Positions 62,752 through 64,000 of a stretch of DNA of 64,000 nucleotides are shown here, piece by piece; the first letter of the stretch is position 1, and each line of letters starts with the position of its first letter. The translations under genes and the position numbers were made by a program. Under the pieces are notes generated by a model that worked only from the letters and a program-made list of their open reading frames with translations, did not search any database and was not told the DNA's origin. The stretch is from NCBI GenBank assembly GCA_026874595.1, contig CM049312.1, forward strand, positions 29,229,456-29,293,455. The letters are read 5' to 3'. Source of the DNA: Sipunculus nudus. Its lineage: Eukaryota; Annelida; Sipuncula; Golfingiida; Sipunculidae.

Positions 62752-64000
62752 TTTAGACATAATCAAGGAAAAGAGTGATCCGCTGTTGGGTTAATTAATT
62801 GTGACTTCAAACTTAAATTAAGATATAGGGAAGCACTGCCAATCAACTTGCTTAATCATTATAATATTAATGAATGTGTCAATATTTACTTTGCAGGGTT
62901 TTGTATTGACAGGTTTTCTGGTTTCCTAGTTTTCTGTAGTTTTGCACTGGTACTAAAAACATTGAAGCTAGAATTTTATAAAATGTCTGGTAACACACAA
63001 AAGACAATATTGTTCGACTTTTTTTTTTATTTACCGGTCAGGACACAATACGTGGATTTGAATTTTGAAAGCATGAGAAAGAAAAATGAATACGTTTCTG
63101 TCCATGAAACGGTGTATATTATCAACCCAAATATAGAAGATTCTGGCTTAAACAAAAAGCACTAACAGTTAGCAAAAATTCCCCAATGACCTGGTGTTCA
63201 TTTGCACAACCGCTCACGAAAAACAAGAGCGGTGAATACGTAGAACAAATAATTTTGTGCATGGCCTCACGGTCGAACTTTTACTATTAACAAGGAAATC
63301 CCGCTTTACTTTGATATGGATTTGGCCTTCATTCTATCCTTCTTCCTATTCTTATTGTTGGTTTCTTTTATTAACTCTCCACACTAAATAAAAACAAAAT
63401 TCGATTGTGTTCGACATGTGAGGGTGGGGAGTATTGACGGGTTGCCTTGGAGTACAATATAAAAAAAAAGTTATGTCGGTCCGTCTCAAATCTAATACCT
63501 CTCTTATGTGGTATCTTGCAAACAAAAAATATTTAAATTGTTGAATCATGCCCCGTTGTGTAAAACCTTGGCTGTGTCATTCTCTTCGACTTCGAAAGAC
63601 ATGATTTCCTGGTATTTACACAGACATATATGGGAGAGAGAAAAGCGAACAGAAACAAAAAGTGAAACATATGTTGAGATCAATTAAATCGTCCAGAAAC
63701 GTCAATGACCAATTCTGCATAATTGTGTTTCTTAGCTGGTTCCAGCTCTTTCGTTCACGGGCGCTGACGACACAATGCCCAGTGTCAGCTTTCATTTGCA
63801 AGCAAAGAAACCTGGCATTGCAGTACACAATAATCTGTAGTAGTACCCGAGGGTACTTGTGTGACATATCAATTACTTATACAGAGTCACCGCTCAGACG
63901 CTCGACCTGGTTCACTGTTAGAAAGGCAATTCATGAGCAATATCCCGTAGTGTAAACTGGCATACTGGTCTTGCCAACATTGCTCACTGCCTGTCTGCCG
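62752..64000. other. No confident gene
   Basis: An acceptor-like TACTTTGCAG at 62888-62897 opens a phase-compatible frame (62898 to 63165) but the translated text is low-complexity and not convincing as the next exon. Short open frames at 63352-63955 on both strands are unsupported. Confidence 0.35.

Noticed and set aside
62898-63165. Possible second exon of the coiled-coil gene
   Set aside because: Acceptor and phase fit, but the peptide is low-complexity and does not continue the coiled coil; too weak to call.
1-64000. CRISPR arrays, bacterial operons, functional tRNA or rRNA genes
   Set aside because: None seen; the tandem arrays lack CRISPR repeat-spacer structure and the sequence is eukaryotic.

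Overview
The window looks like a piece of an AT-rich invertebrate animal genome, most likely a mollusc and plausibly a bivalve. The evidence is eukaryotic splice signals, tandem TRIM-like RING/B-box genes, a spliced C-type lectin-like gene, degenerate LINE and Ty1/copia elements, a hAT element with an 8-bp target duplication, many (AT)n runs and minisatellite-bearing repeats. The phylum is inferred from gene-family content; nothing in the window proves it. Most of the 64 kb is non-coding or decayed mobile DNA.

Layout. 2.3-4.4 kb (minus): a small secreted C-type lectin-like gene in four exons, with a TATA box and a poly(A) signal. 4.6-7.8 kb: two diverged head-to-tail copies of a 1.6-kb non-coding unit. 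10.9-11.3 kb: a doubled 185-bp repeat rich in palindromes. 12.1-17.0 kb: LINE remnants (an ORF1-like part, then endonuclease and C-terminal parts of an ORF2). 17.0-23.0 kb: a probable promoter/5'-exon segment and TRIM-like copy 1, a pseudogene. 26.5-29.2 kb: a minisatellite-bearing repeat split by a 1,649-bp hAT element. 30.5-37.7 kb: a second copy of the same arrangement, with a consensus TATA box and the one intact TRIM-like gene (647 codons). 37.6-38.1 kb: the last 120 bp of that gene repeated in tandem. 38.4-40.3 kb: a LINE reverse transcriptase fragment and another minisatellite-bearing repeat. 46.5-50.5 kb (minus): a decayed copia element with recognisable gag, protease, integrase, reverse transcriptase and RNase H. 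51.4 kb: a candidate KH-domain exon. 52.1 kb: a tRNA-derived SINE. 53.6-54.7 kb: TRIM-like copy 3, mutated and truncated. 61.2-62.6 kb: an open coiled-coil gene whose first coding exon ends in a splice donor.

How it fits together. The TRIM-like locus was duplicated as a block: two non-coding segments and the coding exon occur in the same order at 11.7/17.0/21.1 kb and at 30.5/32.4/35.7 kb. The second segment looks like promoter plus first exon. The TATA box and the splice donor are consensus beside the intact gene and degraded beside the pseudogene. All three TRIM-like coding exons start within a few bases of a splice acceptor, so the ancestral gene had a 5' UTR intron and a single coding exon. 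This is a birth-and-death pattern common in invertebrate innate-immunity families; function here is inferred from domains only.
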